This document shows, piece by piece, positions 33,154 through 44,244 of a DNA stretch of 56,000 nt; within the stretch, counting starts at the first letter, position 1, and each line of letters opens with the position of its first letter. The notes under the pieces were generated by a model. The model was not told the origin of the DNA. It did not search any database and saw only the letters and a list, made by a program, of their open reading frames with translations. Made by a program: the position numbers and the translations under genes. This DNA is from Cryptomeria japonica. Lineage: Eukaryota; Streptophyta; Pinopsida; Cupressales; Cupressaceae. The DNA is taken from NCBI RefSeq assembly GCF_030272615.1, contig NC_081406.1:240614422-240670421 (forward strand). The letters are read 5' to 3'.

Positions 33154-34228
33154 ATGGGTTGTCCAATTTTCTAAAGCGAGAGCTTTTGCATAGGTAACAC
33201 CATACATAATTCTAATGATATTATTGAATGGTTCAAAAATTATTTTATTGGTCATGGTACAACTTACAACGAGCATTATTTTTGGGAAGTTATATATATA
33301 TATAAATTTTCTTAAACATTCAAGCATTCTTCAATTATTTTAAAAATTTGTGTGTATATATATATACATGCATATGTGTGAAATGAACTAAAATTGACTA
33401 AATAATTTGTATTATCAGATATTGATCGATCAAATCTTTATAATTGTCAATCAATTAATGGCATTAGAAGTTTTCATTAGGTCATGACTAAGAGATTTAG
33501 CAAGCCTCGTGTTATTCTTGCAAGAGGAAAATCATGCTTTTGTGTTGATTGCATTGCAAACAACACAGATACTCATTGTCAAAATATTGCTAATGGATAT
33601 GTTTTGCAATGGGAAATGAAATAATTTTACATAGTGCCTCCTTACGAAGATAGTGACATTATTGATATTCATGATCCTCTATATTCAGCTGATTATGAAT
33701 GTGTTTCTGATTTAGTTGTTATAGGTGCGTGCATGCATATTTTGTAAATTATATGTGTACATGTACAAATTTTTAAACTCTTATTTAATTTAATATTGTT
33801 CAAAATTAATTTAAAAATGTATAATGAACTAATATTGCTTGAAATATATATACATGTGGGCTATTTTCACAGGTGATATTTTTGCAGTGATTGTTGATCC
33901 TGACAATACTGAAAGTGTAGATTATTATCTACTGAGATGCACATAACCAAAATTTAATTTATTGGAATCAGTCAGTGATGATGATGGGCAACAATATCCC
34001 ACTGGTTCAGTTGTTGTTGAAGGCACCTATTATCTACAAATAAAGATAGATACAAATGGTGTAACATTCATTGGTTATATGCTTGGCCAAAAAGTTCTAC
34101 ACTACAATCACTTAGTAATAGTGACAAGATTGCTGTTGGAGACATTGCCAAAAAGAGGATGTGACAACCAAAAGTGGAGGTTGCCTATTAAAGACCATGA
34201 AATATTTTTTGGAAATTATAAAAGATAG

Positions 34229-34562
34229 GGAGGATCCAGATTATATGTACTAGGAGCTTTAAGTTCACTTGTCATATTTGAACAAGTAAACTATATTAGA
34301 TAGGTCTTATTTTGATAAACTCATATATATATTTAGATATTTCTAGACATGTGTAGCAATTTGCATAACTTGTGGAAATTTAGTTTTGTTGATGTATTTA
34401 TTTTATGCTTTATACATTGATTTTACATGTTTTATTTTAAATTAAATATTTTGTGTCTATACATTGAACATGTATACATATTGATTTTAATTTTTAATTT
34501 TATTTATGTGTATGGATTCATTTCATTACATGTTATTTTAAGGGGTAATTTAAACACATATA
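34229..34562. other. AT-rich sequence after transposase-like gene
   Basis: No supported gene. It runs into the GGATTCATTT repeat family that begins near 34510. Confidence 0.4.
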
Positions 34563-34798
34563 TGGATTCATTTATATTTGTACACATGCACAGATTCATT
34601 TTATTCATCTATGTATTCATTTAATTTATATTTACACATGTATAGTTTCATTTAATTATGTTGTATATATAGTCACGCATGTATATATAGTTACACAGGT
34701 AGCTTGAATTTTCAATGTGTGAATCACTTATTAAATCATCTTTAAATGTATGTATACATGTATCGATTCATTTATAGATATGCATGATCCAAGAGATC

Positions 34799-34845
<47 letters not shown>

Positions 34846-35330
34846 GTCTAAAGGGGTCTTAAGGGGATATTTGTGTCATGGATTCATTTATATTTTTACA
34901 CATGCATGCATTCATTTTATTCATCTATGTATTAATTTAATTTATATTTACACATGTATAGTTTCATTTAATTATTTTGTATGGATTCATTTAATTATGT
35001 TGTTGTAAGGTGTTTTAAGTGGTCTTAAGGGGATTTAAGGGGATATTTGTGTCATGGAATATAAGTTCATTAAATTTAAATATATAGATACATGTTCATT
35101 AAATTTTTGAAGTTCATTAAACATGCATAAACACTTAACTAAAATGAACAACTAATTATGCTATCTTAAGGTGTTTTAAGTGGTCTTAAGGGGATTTAAG
35201 GGGATATTTACGTCATTGATTCTTTTATATTTTTACACATGCATGCATTCATTTTATTCATCTATATATTCATTTAATTTATATTTAAACATGTATGGTT
35301 TCATTTAATTATTTTGTATGGATTCATTGC
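34563..35330. repeat. Direct repeats, about 104 bp, three copies plus CTTAAGGGG motifs
   Basis: Copies at 34563-34669, 34879-34981 and 35217-35320 share GATTCATTTATATTTTTACA, TTCATTTTATTCATCTATGT and TTACACATGTATAGTTTCAT. Between them the word GTTTTAAGTGGTCTTAAGGGGATTTAAGGGG occurs near 35012 and 35172, with shorter forms near 34537 and 34852. A (GT)n tract lies at 34810-34844. The short ORFs here are repeat-derived. Confidence 0.75.
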
Positions 35331-35877
35331 ACCTCCCTCGCGCGCATGCTGGACTCTAGAATGTTTGCGAGATGAATGACTCATCCTACACAATGCTCGC
35401 TCATCCTAGACAATGCACACATTTTGTTTGATATGTATATATAATTTAAATCACTTGAAATTATTTAATCAACACCTAGATATCCTTTTAAATAGAACTT
35501 ATAAACAAAAAAAATAAAATTTAAACTTTATATATACTTTTGTCTCCTGATGAACAACTGGGTTAGTGGCAGCATTCAAATCTCCATACATTGACCCTTA
35601 CGTGATACCCTATATAGTTCAAAAAATACAATCTAATATATCTAATTAATTTAATCTATGCAGTTCATGTGTACAATCAAGTAGCTATAGAAAATTTCTA
35701 AATTAAAATTAGTAAATTATATATTATAATTTGTACCTCCTGCATCATGTAAGGTTCATCTGATCCTGTTGATGTCAGAATCATGCAAGGAGCCCACTAC
35801 AACATGATCTCCCTCAATGTTTGGCTCCATAAGCATGGTAGTGAACATCACCAAAAATCCACTTTAGGTACTGTGGC
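35331..35877. other. Intergenic sequence between convergent ORFs
   Basis: No gene is supported. A GC-rich CGCGCGCATGC word lies at about 35339. The minus-strand ORF at 35814-36044 overlaps the next feature in another frame and is a shadow. Confidence 0.4.
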
Positions 35878-36818
35878 TCAATCAACTGATGTATAAACAG
35901 GAGGAGTTGTATCCTGACCAACTGATGTATGCTGGGGCCGGGTAATAGGATGTGAAGCAGCAGTAGGTTGAGAATCTGTATGCTCACAACCATGGCTAGA
36001 AGTACTCGGTCTACCAAGTACATGCCTAACAAATGATGGGGCATCCTCTAGTGGGATCCCATGCTCTATAGCAATGACTTGATATGAATCCAAAAGATCA
36101 CTGCATAAGTGTGTGCTCATCTGTCGTAAAGGATCTATGTCATGCATGCGTGCAGCATCCATCGATGATGGTATGTCTACTCGGACATATGGATCATCAC
36201 TGACTGATACATCATGAATGCTAGTATGAGAGTGCAACAAATATCTACCCACCCGATCTGATGTCATCTCATCCACCTATGTGGCTATAGTAGCAATATT
36301 GGAAAAGATGGGTTGTCAAGTGTCATCTGGTACACTATCTACAACATGTTCTAGACCACACTCTTGGGAAGAACCACAAGGTTTGGACCAATCAATGCCC
36401 GTTTATTAACAAGTGGGGGTGCACATGGTCATCTAAACTTATCTGAAAGTTTTCCCTTCCCTTGCCCAGCATGTTTTGGAAAATCAGTGTAATAAACATC
36501 ATCCAACAAATGAAACTCTGCAAACAATTGTTTGCAGAAATAAAGGGGCATCTCTTCCTTTTGGGGCCACCTATGATGAGTGGCTAACCATCTAGGATAG
36601 ATAAAAGGTGCTACAAGTGCATCTGTGCACCTGGTAGGCATATACCACTTCACCCTACCAAAGGCCTGATAATGAGGAAACATGGTTTTCATATTAGTTG
36701 TGGAAACCCTATCATTCACTGTGTCCCATTTCACCATACCATGTACACTTTGTGAAAGGGAATATGAATTCCTATGTGTTGACCTTTTCATATGGATTAT
36801 AATTGTCAACGAGGTCAA
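35878..36818 (-). pseudogene. Unknown minus-strand ORF pair facing the transposase-like gene
   Basis: Two open stretches: 129 codons (36818-36429) and 132 codons (36276-35878), separated by about 150 bp with stops. The first has a Trp/Tyr/Pro-rich centre (GRVKWYMPTRCTDALVAPFI) and ends in a Gly/Lys-rich tail (HAGQGKGKLSDKFR). The second is Asp/His/Ser-rich and ends in a Thr/Ser/Pro/His-rich low-complexity tail. I recognise no family. They may be parts of one gene. The convergent layout with the gene at 31023-34228 resembles two-gene plant DNA transposons, but that is only a comparison. Confidence 0.4.
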
Positions 36819-37073
36819 TCATATGAAGTAGCTCATGTCTAATAATCTCACCCCTTTATTTATTTGTTTGATCACACATGTTTTCCAATGTGATATTTAA
36901 ATGATCTAAGGCATTTTGGAGTGCCTAGATGCTATTTGATTGTAGAGGTGTTGCCTCTCCTATGGAGTTGTAGATGACCTATGTGACATCTGCTCACTCC
37001 CACAAGGATGAACACTAGGCTCAAAACTACTAGTTTTATGTGATCCAGGCTCATCAGACATGATGTGAGCAGG

Positions 37074-37168
<95 letters not shown>

Positions 37169-37521
37169 CATATATGTAGTATACATTAAACAATAATTGA
37201 ACAAGTATACATACATTTAAATCATTTTAAACATATTTAAACATGTAAATTAAAAAAAGTAGATATACAAAAAAGAAATTTAAACATCATAAATGGATAC
37301 AAGTTAAAATTTTCTAGATATAAACACAATCTTAAGATAAATCTCTACATCTATGCACACAAGAAATTTAAGCAACAACTATAAATTTAATTTTAAATTT
37401 CAATATATGTCTAATTTACAATTACATATATTTGCATATACGATAATTAATTTGAAAATTAGTCAAATTAAGTCAAATTAATTTACAATTGCATATACAA
37501 TTTAATTAATTTCAACATATG
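36819..37521. other. Non-coding stretch with long (TA)n
   Basis: (TA)n of about 90 bp at 37076-37165 interrupts weakly open minus-strand sequence (36960-37070). The rest is AT-rich. No gene is supported. Confidence 0.6.
37076..37165. repeat. (TA)n microsatellite, about 45 units
   Basis: An uninterrupted TA run, the longest simple repeat in the window. The ORFs across it are artefacts. Confidence 0.97.
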
Positions 37522-39080
37522 TCTTATGTGGTCCTAATAGGCCCTAAGGGGTTCACATGTGTCGTAAGGGGCCTTGTGTGGTCCTAAGGGGTCACCCATG
37601 TGTTAGAACACATGTGTGACCCCTTAGGACCACATAAGACCCCTTGCGACACCATTTGGTCTTATGTGGTCCTAATAGGTCCTTAGGGGTGCACATGTGT
37701 TGTAAGGGACCTTGTGTGGTCCTAATGGGTCACCCATGTGTTAGAACACATGCATGACCCCTTAGGACCAAATAAGACTCCTTTCGACACCATTTGGTCT
37801 TATGTGGCCCTGATAGGTTCTAAGGGGTGCACATGTGTTGTAAAAGGGCCTTTTGTGGTCCTAAGGGGTCACCCATGTGTTAGAACACACACGTGACCCC
37901 TTAGGACCACATAAGACCCCTTTTGACACCATTTGGTCTTATGTGGTCCTAATAGGTCCTAAGGGATGCACATGTGTCGTAAGGGGCCTTTTGTGGTCCT
38001 AAGGGGTCACCCATATGCTAGAACACATGCGTGACCCCTTAGGACCACATAAGACCCCTTTTGACACCATTTGGTCTTATGTAGTCTAATATGTCCTAAG
38101 GGGTGCACATGTGTCTTAAGGGGCCTTGTGTGGTCCTAAGGGGTCACCCATGTGTTAAAACACATTCCTGACCCCTTAGGACCACATAAGACCCCTTTTG
38201 ACACTATTTGGACTTACATGGTCCTAATAGGTCCTAAGGGATGTAGATTTATTATAAGGGGCCTTGTGTGGTCCTAAGGAATCACCCATGTGTTAGAACA
38301 CGTGTGACCCCTTAGGACCACATAAGACCCCTTGTAACACCATTTGGTCTTATGTGGTCCTAACAGGTCCTAAGGGATGCACATGTGTTGTAAGGGGCCT
38401 TGTGTGGTCCTAAGGGGTCACCCATGTGTGACCCCTTAGGACCACATAAGACCCCTTGCGACACCATTTGAACTTATGTGGTCCTAATAGGTCCTAAGGG
38501 ATGCACATGTGTCGTAAGGGGCCTTGTGTGGTCCTAAGGGGTCACCCATGTGTTAGAACACATGTGTGACCCCTTAGGACCACATAAGACCCCTTGCAGC
38601 ACCATTTTGTCTTATGTAGTCCTAATAGGTCCTAATAGGTGTAGATGTGTTGTAAGGGGCCTTGTATGGTCCTAAGGGACCACCCGTGTGTTAGAACACA
38701 TGGGTGACCCCTTAGGACCACATAAGACCCCTTGTGACACCATTTGGTCTTATGTGGTCCTAAGGGGTGCACATGTGTCATAAGGGGCCTTCTGTGGTCC
38801 TAAGGGGTCACCCATGTGTTAGAACACATGTGTGACCCCTTAGGACCACATAAGGCCCCTTGCGACACCATTTGGTCTTATGTGGTTCTAATAGGTCCTT
38901 AGGGGTGCAAATGTATCGCAAGGGGCCTTGTGTAGTCCTAAAGGGTCACCCATGTGTTGGAACACATGCGTGACCCCTTAGGACCACATAAGACCCCTTG
39001 CGACACCATTTGGTCTTATGTGGTTCTAAGGGGTGCACATGTATAGTAAGGGACCTTGTGTGGTCCTAAGGGGTCGTATA
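37522..39080. repeat. Tandem hairpin satellite, about 138-bp unit, about 11 copies
   Basis: The marker CATTTGGTCTTATGTGGTCC (with variants) recurs near 37651, 37790, 37928, 38069, 38206, 38341, 38463, 38602, 38741, 38869 and 39009. Spacing is mostly 135-140 bp, with shorter steps of 122 and 128. Each unit contains a near-perfect inverted repeat. In the unit at 38516-38595 the arms are 39 nt (38516-38554 and 38557-38595) with 3 mismatches and a 2-nt spacer. The arm core is GGTCCTAAGGGGTCAC. There is no coding capacity. Confidence 0.92.
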
Positions 39081-39277
39081 AAATAATTATATACACCTTA
39101 GGATGTATACATACACATACATACATACAGCTCAGGACATGCTATCAGGGGTCGTGTGTGGTCCTGAGCGGTCACACACGTGTGAACACTTGTGACCCCT
39201 CAGGACCACACACGACGCCTGATAGCATGTCCTGAGGTGTATGTATGTCCTAAGACACATATAATTATTTTATGTGT
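39079..39277. repeat. Large palindrome at the end of the satellite
   Basis: Inner arms of 45 nt, 39132-39176 and 39191-39235, pair with 2 mismatches around a 14-nt loop. Their core GGTCCTGAG-GGTCACA is a variant of the satellite core. Outer arms near 39079-39111 and 39245-39277 (AAAATAATTATAT, CTTAGGA and ATACATACAC forms) extend it. A further copy of the right outer arm lies at 39402-39435. Confidence 0.85.
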
Positions 39278-39427
39278 ATTTATGTATGTATGTGTATGTA
39301 TTTATGTATGTGTATGTACATGTATGTATGTACGTATGTATGTATGTATGTATGTATGTATGTGTATGTATGTATGTGTATGTATTTTTATGTATGTGTA
39401 TGTCCTAAGGTGTACATATAATTATTT

Positions 39428-39459
<32 letters not shown>

Positions 39460-39672
39460 TGTATGTATGTATGTATGCATGTATGTAGGTAGGTAGGTAT
39501 GTTTGTATGTAGGTTTGTATGTATGTGTATGTATGTATGTATGTAGGTATGTATGTGTATGTATGTATGTATGTAGGTTTGTATGTATGCGTGTAGGTAT
39601 ATATGTATGTATGTATTTGTATGTTTGTGTATGTATTTGTATTTATGTGTGTATTTATATACATGTATGTAT
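39262..39672. repeat. (TATG)n-type microsatellite
   Basis: Long ATGT/TATG tetranucleotide tract with GTAG and TTTG variants, interrupted at 39402-39435 by the palindrome-arm sequence. The ORFs on both strands here (39192-39691) are repeat artefacts. Confidence 0.95.
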
Positions 39673-40195
39673 TTATTTTCTAATATTCTAAACTAATATG
39701 ATAGAATAAATACAAAAATATATATAGTTTAAAAAAACTTAAAAAAACTAATTTTCTATTAAAAACTGTTTAAAAAAAAAAACAATAAAAATTAATATGA
39801 TAAAATAAATACATTTAAAAAAAAATTAAAGAAAGGTACTTACCACCGAAACCCTTCTGGCTAGATCTTTGGGAAATTTTGTGCCCTCCTGCTATACTCC
39901 AAGCTGCTCAATGCAAGAAGAGGGGCTTGGGCGGATTTTGGCTCTTATACAGGGCAAGGGGGTTCTAGCCAGAAATGTTCCGGTCATAAATGTTCCGGCC
40001 AGAACACTCTGATAGGAATGTTTCTAGCCGAAAACACCTTGCCACATGAGCGCTATGTGGCTGCCAAATCGGTTAGGCCAGAAGTGTTCCGATCGGAACC
40101 CTTCCAGCTAGAACAAGCATTGTTAGCCTAAAGTGCAACACAGATCTATACAATCACCAAGGTACAACATGCAATCACCAGAGACTCTGGCTCAA
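39673..40195. repeat. GC-rich block with inverted CTAGCCAGAA/GGCCAGAA motifs
   Basis: After 150 bp of A-rich sequence, 39845-40115 carries repeated words: TTCTAGCCAGAAATGTTCCGG, TGTTCCGGCCAGAACA, TTTCTAGCCGAAAAC, GGCCAGAAGTGTTCCGATCGG and AACCCTTCCAGCTAGAAC. Several are reverse complements of each other, so the block is partly self-complementary. It probably lies in the internal region next to the primer site at 40199. Confidence 0.55.
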
Positions 40196-40198
40196 TCA

Positions 40199-40216
40199 TC
40201 CCCAATAGAGTCACCA
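40199..40216 (-). other. Primer-binding site of a second LTR element
   Basis: On the minus strand it reads TGGTGACTCTATTGGGGA, the same type as at 7831-7848 with two changes, and lies 4 nt from the LTR edge TGTTGG at 40221. Confidence 0.65.
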
Positions 40217-40220
40217 TCTT

Positions 40221-42912
40221 TGTTGGTAATTTTTCTTGCAACTCTCAGCCCTAAGGATAAATAAAGTTCTAGGTTATGGGATTAGAGACCTAGAATATTC
40301 TATTTGCACTGTCAATAGACTAAGGACAAGAAAATGCAACATAACAAGGCTTTCATAGCCTTGTTCACTTTGAGCTCCATCACACTTAGGAGGGTATTCC
40401 TTTTTCTGAGCCTGCATTTGACAATAACCTCTTAACAACAACTACCTACAGGCTTAATGAAGATGGATTGTTTCTCAGACACTGTATCCCACATGCTTGG
40501 CAAACAACTAAGAACAAATAACTTATGAATAATTTATAAAACAAGAAAGGGAAGGGGAAAAGAAAAATGATTTTGATTTGTTTATGGAAATATACCAAGC
40601 CTTCAATAGACTAGTGTTTGATCCAAGATCATAGAGTCAAATATGAAATCGTAGCAGAAACTCTATAAACAAGTGGAACTCAATCAGTGTACTTCAAAAT
40701 GTTAATTCCTTACATTGACAAATTCACTCATATTGCCATTCAGACTCAACCATGAATAAATATTACTATCACATAAAACACTTTGAAGACAAATTTCAAA
40801 TACCCTTGATATTCAGAAATTTGTATGGATTTGAATACAAAACTAAATATTATAACTATTTGAACAAAAAGACTTAACTCTTTCCTTGAAAGAGACTAAT
40901 GAACAAACAATGCATTTACAAACAATCTATAAAGATGAATCAAAACCTTCTGAAGGTATTCAATTCATATGACCACAAGTATACAAATTTGGAGATAATT
41001 TCATGACAATAACACTATAACCCAGATACCGATTCACCTGTTCATAAAACCAAACTACAAAAATAACACTTCTAATCTACAACTTAAAACTTAGAACTAT
41101 CCTATTTACATGCTTTAAAAATAAAAATATAGAATCGTTAATACAACCTTGTTATTATTTTATAGAAAACAAGGAATGCACAAGCTATAGGCTGTTTACA
41201 CTTGGCTATCCTCCCTTTTGACACGTCATAAAACCCAACATGGAAAACATAATTTTCTACCCATATAAAAAAGAAAAAGAAGGATCATGTGCATCCAAAA
41301 TCATTCTAGTGGAGAGAACTTGTTGCTGTATCCTAACCATTTTTGAGTCGTGCTACCATCGCATTGCAGATGACTCAACGGAGGCATGCTTTGTATCGTT
41401 CCAACTAGCAGATGAATTCCACACCCTTGAAGAGGAATCTGATGGTAAGAGAATTGGAGCATCCCTAAAACTAAAGGAGTAACTCATAATTCTAGAATGG
41501 AAGCCATTCAAGTGGAAAGAGGAGCTCAAAGATCCTGGTATTCTAATCAAAGGGGGGGTTGTAGCTTCGATAATCTGTCAAAATCAACAAAATGTTGTGC
41601 CTGAACCAACCACCTCATGCTCTTATCACTTTTGTCCCCTCTTGTATTGCCTCATTGTCATTTGGTGGTGAAGAGGCAAATTGGACAACCATTGAAAGGT
41701 CCCTTGCAATTGGGAAAGCCTTTCAGGACTCTTTCGGTTATCTAATGCATTTTTAAGGCCCCTTCAGCTATAAAATAATTAGTCTGAAAATTATCCATCC
41801 TGTGTTACAGAATTTATAAGTTATGGGTGCACATTCTTGCTTAATGAATGACTTCCTCATCTCTGAAACCATTCTCAAACAATCCTACAAAAAAAATTCC
41901 ATAATTTCCACCAGTTGAAAAGAAGACGTGTTGAATTTATAAGAACACTTGGGAATTAAGAAAATAATCTATCCTCAGTTATCTGCACATGCAAACTATC
42001 TTTCATGCTTTATGCTTTAAAACCCCCTTCATACTTCCCAACTGTCAATTCAGAAAATTTTAGCCATCTGTACTTAATTTGATTTGTTGTTGCTTTGAAT
42101 CCCCTATGCTTGAGGTTAAAATAGACTTTTTCAGTCACTCATTTCAATGTTTATCCCAATCAAGTGATTTTGTCATGATTTTAGTATCCTTATGTCACAA
42201 AGATCATGCCTCAAATCTCCTTTCCTTCTAATTCACTCGTACCAACCTTCCACTTTTGATTATCGAGTTTGCATTTGATTGGACACTAGCCTTTATGTGT
42301 GTCTTTTGTTATGACAACTATTCAAGTCATGAAGGGTTGTCCCTTTACTTAGGACTTGCTGAAGCTCCATCATCTATGTTGTCGAGTGTCGAGCTGACAT
42401 CTCGGACATCCAGGTGGTCGCTACACAACATGCATCTTCTTCTTACTCGGGGCTCGTTGAAGTCAAAAAAACACTCTCACTAAGTTTCAAGTGGTCCCAC
42501 CTCAATGCTTCGATAACTTACCCATACTCAAAACTCGCTCAAATTAAAAGAAAAAACTCATCGAGGACCGAGCTCTGGGTATACATAGGACAACTTGGGA
42601 CTCAACCAAGCTGAGAAGAAGCCCTGACCGAGCACCGAGTTTCATCTCAAGGTACCACCATGTCACCACATTTCAAAACCTCATTATCCTTTTGAAAAGA
42701 TGTTGAATCCTCGACATATTACCTGTTGATCCTTTTAGGCAAGAGCTTTGGGGCCAGTTTCTAAATGATACTAGCCTCTCCAAATTATATCTTATCCTGC
42801 CAATGATTAGGATAACAAGTCAACAAACAAAAAGGACATACACACCAAATCTAATTCAAAATTTTATTAGAGGTTTGATGTTCTTTTACTGAAATCCAAA
42901 TTGGGGCTAACA
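40221..42912 (-). repeat. Long LTR of a gypsy-like element (minus)
   Basis: It starts at TGTTGGTAATTT next to the primer site; the best right edge is GGGGCTAACA at 42912, giving about 2.7 kb with TG...CA ends. It is not similar to the LTR at 779. The sequence from 42330 to 42650 is GC-richer with repeated CTCG/GAGC words. ORFs at 41240-41482, 42256-42483 and 42414-42614 have no recognisable product. The internal region to the left is lost or truncated, and the right edge is inferred from motif alone. Confidence 0.5.
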
Positions 42913-43172
42913 GAATGGAGATAACCTTTTATGCTTTTAATTTTGTTTTGAAAGGTCGTGATCTTATTCTCATAGTCTTTTTTCAGAGTATCTAGAGCTT
43001 CAACAGTTTTGGTAAGGCATTGGATAACTAATTTTTTTTATTCCTCAGTTTAGAGATCGTTATCTTTAGAGCCCCGTCTGCCTTGAGAGCCCTCCCCACC
43101 AATATCCAACATTTCCAGTTTGCTGCTAATAGCTCTTTGTTTTAAGTTGAGGTTATTTATCTCATGAAAATC

Positions 43173-44244
43173 CTACTTCATGATGCAAAAAGTGTCCACC
43201 GCTACATTTCTAGCAATAGCTAAAATGTCATTGGGGTGCTCATCATCCAAGTTCAAAAGAGGGGAATCAGGGTTCAGGTGAAGGGGAAAATGAGGCCTAT
43301 TCTCTTGGTTCGTGAAAGGGTAATAATTGAATGAGTGTAGGGGAAATTGGTAAATTTGATTAGCATTATCTAGCGAGGGAGCCTCAGAGTCAAGAGCTTT
43401 CCCCTTAGTTAGAGGGTGACACAAACATCTTTTTTACTTCTTTAGTTCCAGGGCTAGAGGGAAGAGCAATCTCCTAGTCTTTAACCTTCCCCTTCCTAGT
43501 ATGAAAGGGATTAATAGGATTGGCTTTGGTTTTCTTTTTCTTCAAAGGGACAAAGAAATCATCCTCCATGTTTGTATTCCAATCAGCGCCATTGGAGTTC
43601 TCGGTATCTGACTCCACATCCTCCAAGATGGAAATGAGAGGGAAATTGGGCTTGCCAGATTTAGCTTTAAAATGCTCATGGATTAAAAATAGAAAACCCT
43701 CATGAAGAATGGGACTAACTGAAGGGTTATCTTTATGCTCAGAAAATCTAGCATTGAGGGAAGGCAAGAGATAGAAGGGGAAAGAAACCCTCACCTGGTT
43801 CCTGAAATGATTTAGCAGAACAAGATGGTGTCCCAAAACCATCAAGAGTTGATCGTCCATCGTGACATATTCCATAATCACCTTGGGCACCTCTGTCCAT
43901 ATCGACTTGATCATATCTACATCATAACTACTTTTATTTTTATTCACCAAGAGCTTCCTCTCTTTATCAGTTTTAGGGAATTTCTTCACCACTGAATCAG
44001 AGTATTTCCTGTTTCTATAAAACTTGAGACCCTAAGCTAAGACTCCAATTATTTTTGCAATTCAGTTTTCATCCACCACCATAATCCTCCCAAACAGATT
44101 AATTTTTCCATCATTCCATCCTCTAGAAAAGATTTTAGTCACTTTTGGATCCCAGTCGTGCAATTTCTCAATATAGGGTCTAAAATTCCCCTTCTCCAGA
44201 ATTCTCCAAATGGTCTGGTTAGCTCTTAGCCCTTCACAGTCCAT
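43173..44244 (-). pseudogene. Unknown repeat-associated protein remnant
   Basis: Minus-strand open stretches at 44244-44062 (60 codons), 43992-43474 (172 codons) and 43424-43173 (83 codons) look like one protein broken by stops. The first part contains DWDPKVTKIFSRGWNDGKIN. The second has VLLNHFRNQVRVSFPFYLLP, an acidic stretch and a Lys-rich tail (KKKKTKANPINP) that may be a nuclear signal. I do not recognise the family with certainty. It lies downstream of the LINE reverse transcriptase on the same strand, so it could be a retroelement ORF or a captured host fragment. Confidence 0.45.

Larger units (their letters stand above)
31023..34228 (+). pseudogene. Intron-bearing transposase-like gene, decayed
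   Basis: ATG at 31023 starts a basic N-terminus (MGNKRTRSRLYDHKRDNKMK). Open stretches follow at 31187-31561 and 31583-31987 with a helix-turn-helix-like segment (ISQLMHVSRRTVQRYIRRRN). Then come a basic tract (SYKKFM, near 31993), VDFSENY at 32414, DGC at 32702 (95 codons later), GHGKGEHGAG near 32958 and a Cys-rich stretch CFCVDC near 33540. The last part (33873-34228) is open apart from one stop near 33946. The spaced Asp, Asp and Glu motifs suggest a DDE-type nuclease; that is inference. Splice-like borders are clear: GTTATAG/GTGCG at 33724/33725 and CACAG/GTGAT at 33872/33873, and GCAG/GTAAATT at 33026/33027 with CTAAAG at 33176. Stops mostly replace probable Gln codons. Confidence 0.6.

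Noticed and set aside
36932-37216. Minus-strand ORFs of Tyr-Ile repeats
   Set aside because: They arise from the (TA)n tract.
37522-39080. CRISPR-like array
   Set aside because: The units are contiguous 138-bp palindromic tandem copies without unique spacers, in a eukaryotic repeat context.
39192-39691. ORFs on both strands across the TATG repeat
   Set aside because: They are pure translations of a microsatellite (Met-Tyr-Val-Cys and Tyr-Ile-His-Thr repeats).
41240-41482. 80-codon ORF as a small gene
   Set aside because: It lies inside the presumed long LTR and has no recognisable domain; the opposite strand is equally open (41353-41550).
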